Assembly (NCBI GenBank): GCA_033032865.1
Contig: JAWHQI010000065.1
Coordinates: 4,898,001 to 4,962,000, forward strand
Source: Dactylorhiza incarnata
Lineage: Eukaryota; Streptophyta; Magnoliopsida; Asparagales; Orchidaceae
Length of the DNA stretch: 64,000 nt
Direction: 5' to 3'
Position numbers and translations under genes: made by a program. This document shows positions 60,067 to 64,000 of this stretch, in pieces; within the stretch, counting starts at the first letter, position 1; each line of letters starts with the position of its first letter. The notes beneath the pieces were generated by a model. That model saw only the letters and a program-made list of their open reading frames with translations. It searched no databases and was not told the origin of the DNA.

Positions 60067-62459
60067 ATTTTTAACTCCAAATGACACCAAATTTGGATCA
60101 CAAGGGAATCATGACATACCATAGGGCTCACCAAAAATTGGGGCCAAAACAGTTAATGGAAGACCAAAATTTTTTATTTATTTAATCCCTGACATAGTGT
60201 AACATATTTGATAAAAATTTTAAGAAATGTTGTACCAAAAATTCCCAAATTTCTACCAGATCTTGGTATACACATTTATATCCCATATACCAATTTTTTG
60301 CCCAAAATAATTAAAAACAGATATAAATACATTTTATTTAAATTTCCCTTAAGTTAATAGTGAACGCCTTATAATGGGTGTATAGTGGGATACAAAGGTC
60401 ATCTTGAGTGGTTCCACCCCAAATTGAAAAGGTATCAGTATCCCCAACAATTTTTATGTTGGACAGTTCCTTTGGAAATGACTAGAAAGGCCTTAAAGAT
60501 TCAAATTAAGAAGACTAGTATAGTTTGTATAATTTGTCACATTTAATTTCGCTTAAATCATACAAATGGTCTGTGGATGGTGCATAGCGTGTAACTTCCC
60601 ACTTGGAACTAGACCCCCTAGTGTGTCATGTGTCACATTTTGCTGACTAGGGCTAGGTGATAGGTCTAAGACCTAATGGACATGATGAATGGGCCACTCA
60701 AATCTTCAATTTTGACTAGAGTCAACATAAGGTCAACCATGGTCAAATTGACCTCACCCTAACTTCATAAACATCTTAAGGAGTCAATGGGGTCATGGTC
60801 AACTTAAATGGGCCACCCAAATCTTTACTTTTGACAAAAGTCAACCACAAAGTCAACTTTGGCTAAATAAACCCCAAATTGAAATTCAAGAGCCAAACCC
60901 AATTCAATTAGGCACAACCCATTTCCAAAAAACCATTTCAAAAGATAAGGGCCCACTCTGGGTTGCCACATCAGTTGACGGGGTCAACATTGGTCAACAT
61001 GGTCAATAAGCATGAAGAAATGTTGACCATGCATGCGGAGAAAAAGATGGATTAGGAAGAGGCCACTTGGGGCTTGGCTCATGCTTCCAAGAGCTTGGGA
61101 AAGTCCACCCATTAATTTTAGCTAGCTACCATCAAAGAGGATGCCATGTGGCGCCAAGGAGGAGCATCCAAGGTGGTGTCCTAGAGCTTCAAATGGGTTT
61201 ATCCCCATTCGGCCACCCATTCCTCCATTTGAAACTCTCATCATCATCCTCACCTCTCAAACAATTGAGCCAGATGTATTCCCGAAGAAATCAAGCTCAG
61301 GTGCACAGTTTGGAGTATGGTCGTCGGAGATAGATGCCGCCATGCCTCCTAGAAGATTTACCCGATCAATGGCTCTAAACCAGGTGCGTTTCCGCTCTAC
61401 TCCCCTGGTGCTAGCTTCCTAGATCTAATTAGGAGAGATGTCGAGCTCAATTGGGCTTGATTTTTGAGCAATCCATGGAGAAATGTGTGAACAATTTCCA
61501 TGCTAGAATTCTGGATTTATGGCATAATACGTTTTGAAACAAGCTCTAATCAACTCCCGTCCTCAAAACAAAGCTATATGAGTTGATTTCATGAAGAATG
61601 GTGGTCTATAGAGGGAGTATTTAAGGAATGAAGTTTGGTCTCATCCTGTCCATCGGCTAGAGGAGAAGACGACCAACTGCTGTCGAATTTGCTTCAAGAT
61701 TCGGGCAGATATGCTATCTGCAGACCAATATCGATTATAGGTTAAGTATCAAACTTATCACATTTATTCAGTCAGGCTTAAGCCAATTTTTAGGCACGCT
61801 GCACTCAGATCTGGACCTTGGGTTCAACATGAAGTTAAAGTTGTATCCTTTGGAAAGACCTTTCCGGAATTGGGTGTTATAAAATATTTGGTTCAATGTA
61901 GCTCCCTAGATCTAATTTTGAAAATGTTGTGTCACCAACTTAGGGATCTCAATGTTTTGTGTATTTTTTTTCAAAATATTACTCTGATGCTGATGAAATT
62001 TTGTACATGCATGCTTGTTGATGTTATGAAACCCCCACCAAATTTCATAATTTTTGAAAATGATTTTTCAATGGTTTCATGAGTAATTTCATTTTAATTG
62101 ATTGTTACATATATGATGTTTCTTTTGTTTAATGTGACTGAAATTTAAGTGGCATGCATGTTATGCCATGAATGTTTACCGGTAGAAATTGGGAGGTATT
62201 TCGAGGGCATTTAAGTACTGTTTGCATAAAAATTTAATAGGTGCTCTATAGGGCTATGGTTGTGTTACACATAATAGTGGAAACTTGCAAGCTGAATATC
62301 CCTATACTCCTTAGCTCAAATGCCATGAAATTTGATACATGATAGTACAATCACCTTCAGCCTTAAACAATATTTGGTCTGTGATAAAAATATTGGGACA
62401 TTTGGATTAGAGAATTGTAAAATTTGTCGCACTATGAAGTTAGGGATATAAAAAGAAAT
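60067..62459. other. Unassigned, probably retrotransposon-derived DNA
   Basis: Repeated ggtcaac/gtcaaca words occur at 60700-61020. A short plus-strand frame at 61341 begins MPPRRFTRSMALNQ, but it ends after 26 codons and is not supported. No LTR edges, PBS or conserved domains could be placed. Confidence 0.35.
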
Positions 62460-62910
62460 TAGTCTAAGTCTTGGTCGACTAGACTTGTAGTCGACACCAG
62501 GGCAATATCGGTTAGAAGACCTTTAGACAAGAAGACTTAACTTGTCTGTCGACTAGAAGAGCCTTAGATATAAAATCAGTATAAGTCATTTGTCGACTAG
62601 ACTTATAGTCAACACCATGACAATATAGATTAGAAGACATTTTGACAAGAAAACTTACCTTGTTTGTCGACTAGAAGAGCTTTAGACTAGGATAACTTAT
62701 TAAAATCAGTCTAAGTCATTTGTCGACTAGACTTGTAGTCGACACCAGGACAATATAATCTAGAAGACCCTTAGAGAAGAAGATTTACCTTGTCAGCCTA
62801 CTCGAAGAGACTTAGACTAGGATAACTTATACAAAATCAGTCTAAGTCATTTGTCGACTAGACTTGTAGCCGACACCAGGACAATATCGACTAGACTTGT
62901 AGCCGACACC
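62460..62910. repeat. Long-period tandem repeat with GTCGACTA...TAGTCGAC hairpins
   Basis: About three and a half units of roughly 118-131 bp share tcatttgtcgactagacttg, ctagaagagcctta and aaaatcagtctaag words. Each unit carries an 8-bp-arm inverted repeat, perfect at 62474-62495 with a 6-base loop. It resembles the palindrome fields of the Sirevirus-like LTRs and is cut at about 62915 by the next LTR. Confidence 0.85.
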
Positions 62911-62915
62911 AAGAC

Positions 62916-63721
62916 TGTATAACCCGTAATTCATCGAGATCAGAAATGCATAAGGATAATGCAAAAGACCTCCCCACCTGGGCGAGTACAGAAGACCTCC
63001 CCCACCTGGGCGAGTACAGAAGACCTCCCCCACCTGGGCGAGTATAGAAGACCTCCCCCACCTGGGCGAGTACAGAAGACCTCCCACACTTGAGTGAGTA
63101 CAGAAGACCTCCCCCACCTGGGAGAGTACAGAAGACCTCCCCCACCTGGGCGAGTACAGAAGACCTCCCCCACCTGGGCGAGTACAGAAGACCTCCCCCA
63201 CCTGGGCGAGTACAGAAGACCTCCCCCACCTGGGCGAGTACAGAAGACCTCCCCCACCTGGGTGAGTACAGAAGACCTCCCCCACCTGAGCGAGTATAGA
63301 AGACCTCGCCCACCTGGGGAGAGTACAAATTTTCGCCCCGTCAAAAGGCGGGAGTCGCTATCGGCAGCCAATTTCAGAAGGCGGGAGCAGCTATTCGCAG
63401 TCCATTTGGATTTGCCTATAAATAGGACCCCAAGGCACAAGTAGAAGGCACCTTCACCCCTCTATGGTGGGCAAGTACCTTGCCTGCCTCTCTTGTGCCA
63501 AGCTCAGCATTGGCTTTAGGAGGGGAAGTTCCTATGGACTTCCGGGTATGTGGCGGGACCTCCTCGCTGCAGCATGCGGGTCTTATTTATAGGCAGGTTG
63601 GAGTGGTTTTGTATGCTTTCTAGCTTCTTATCACCTTGTCTCACGTGGGTCGATCACTAAACGAGTAGCCTTTGGTCACCACAAAGTCTCGAACAGTTGG
63701 ACTGATATCTGGGTTCCAACA
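62916..63721 (+). repeat. 5' LTR of plus-strand Ty3/gypsy element (about 806 bp)
   Basis: It ends GGTTCCAACA four bases before the PBS TGGTGCAGTGAGC (63726-63738). The proposed start TGTATAACC pairs with that end as TGT...AACC / GGTT...ACA, but is less certain. A TATA box ctataaatag is at 63416-63425. A 28-bp tandem array fills U3. The same PBS layout as at 562-574 places it near that family. Confidence 0.72.
62963..63327 (+). repeat. 13-unit, 28-bp minisatellite in LTR U3
   Basis: Units read gcgagtacagaagacctccc plus ccacctgg. Most units are identical; a few carry single changes. Because 28 is not a multiple of three, all frames on both strands read as a 28-residue periodic peptide, which explains the long overlapping artefact frames. 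It lies about 90-450 bp upstream of the TATA box. Confidence 0.97.
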
Positions 63722-64000
63722 TTTTTGGTGCAGTGAGCGTGGACTGTGACCAGAGTAAGAAACTTTAGTGGGAGACCTCACGATAAGCCATGATGAGAAG
63801 GGTGCTAGGCGAGTTCCAACTGAGGTGAGTACCAGTTCAGGCGAGATCTGGCTAGGTGTTCTGCTCGCATGTATTCTGCCCACAGGTGGTCTACTCGCAG
63901 ATATTCTGCCCGCAGGTGGTCTACTCGCAGGTACTCAACTCACAGATATTCTGCTCACATGTGGTCTAGTCGTAGATATTCTTCCCACAAGCGTCATACT
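63722..64000 (+). other. Leader of gypsy element with tandem repeat
   Basis: The PBS is followed by a stretch without a gag frame. From about 63850 the words ggtctactcgcag and atattctgcc(c) repeat with a period of about 35-40 bp up to the window end. Confidence 0.65.

Noticed and set aside
62963..63327. Regular 28-bp repeats resembling a CRISPR array
   Set aside because: Units are contiguous with no unique spacers, and the setting is a plant LTR with a TATA box and PBS downstream.
62842..63444. Several long overlapping frames on both strands with periodic peptides
   Set aside because: A 28-bp tandem repeat has no fixed frame, so all frames stay open; this is a composition artefact.

Overview
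This window looks like nuclear DNA of a flowering plant. It has short GT-AG introns, plant-type LTR retrotransposons of the Ty1/copia class (including Sirevirus-like elements) and the Ty3/gypsy class, a hAT transposon and a Mutator-like (MULE) transposon, and one plant dynamin-related gene. The species cannot be named from sequence alone. Only one gene reads as an intact host gene: a seven-exon DRP5A-type dynamin-related GTPase on the minus strand (28791-31962). Most of the rest is nested mobile DNA.

Layout. 1-1413: 5' end of a minus-strand Ty3/gypsy element (gag start, PBS, complete LTR). 1414-9545: AT-rich 3' part of a plus-strand Sirevirus-like element with its 3' LTR (8217-9545), split by a decayed autonomous hAT (4765-7733) with a perfect 8-bp target duplication. 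9546-27199: a composite repeat 'S' present twice in direct orientation (9546-18167 and 20373-27199), separated by a truncated minus-strand Sirevirus-like piece (18168-20372). Each S copy was hit by a different copia element (10600-17161 and 21849-26686), and each S copy shows the empty site of the other's insertion. 27200-32907: host-gene island with DRP5A. 32908-56786: an old MULE blown up to about 24 kb by a minus-strand Sirevirus-like element (34110-41799) and by a non-autonomous gypsy-like element G1 (42756-55373), which itself contains a chromovirus-like gypsy element G2 (46888-53591). 56787-62915: unresolved DNA with a Sirevirus-like LTR. 62916-64000: 5' LTR and leader of a plus-strand gypsy element continuing off the window.

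The nesting gives a relative chronology: MULE first, then the Sirevirus-like element and G1, then G2 inside G1. Target duplications support the insertions: gttac for G1, agtta for G2, gaaat and ctagc for the two copia elements, and the 8-bp hAT duplication. All transposon coding regions carry at least one inactivating lesion; the 10600-17161 copia is the freshest, with two 1197-bp LTRs that look almost identical and a single in-frame stop.

The most unusual signals are these. (i) Nearly every LTR here, across copia and gypsy, carries its own dense array of short GC-rich, often palindromic motifs. (ii) The Sirevirus-like element in the MULE has lost its 3' LTR and is flanked by a perfect 50-bp direct repeat of MULE sequence, which fits incomplete repair from an empty allele. 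(iii) G1 encodes only a coiled-coil plus Asn/Phe/Tyr-rich low-complexity protein, and its 5' LTR has lost its TATA box.
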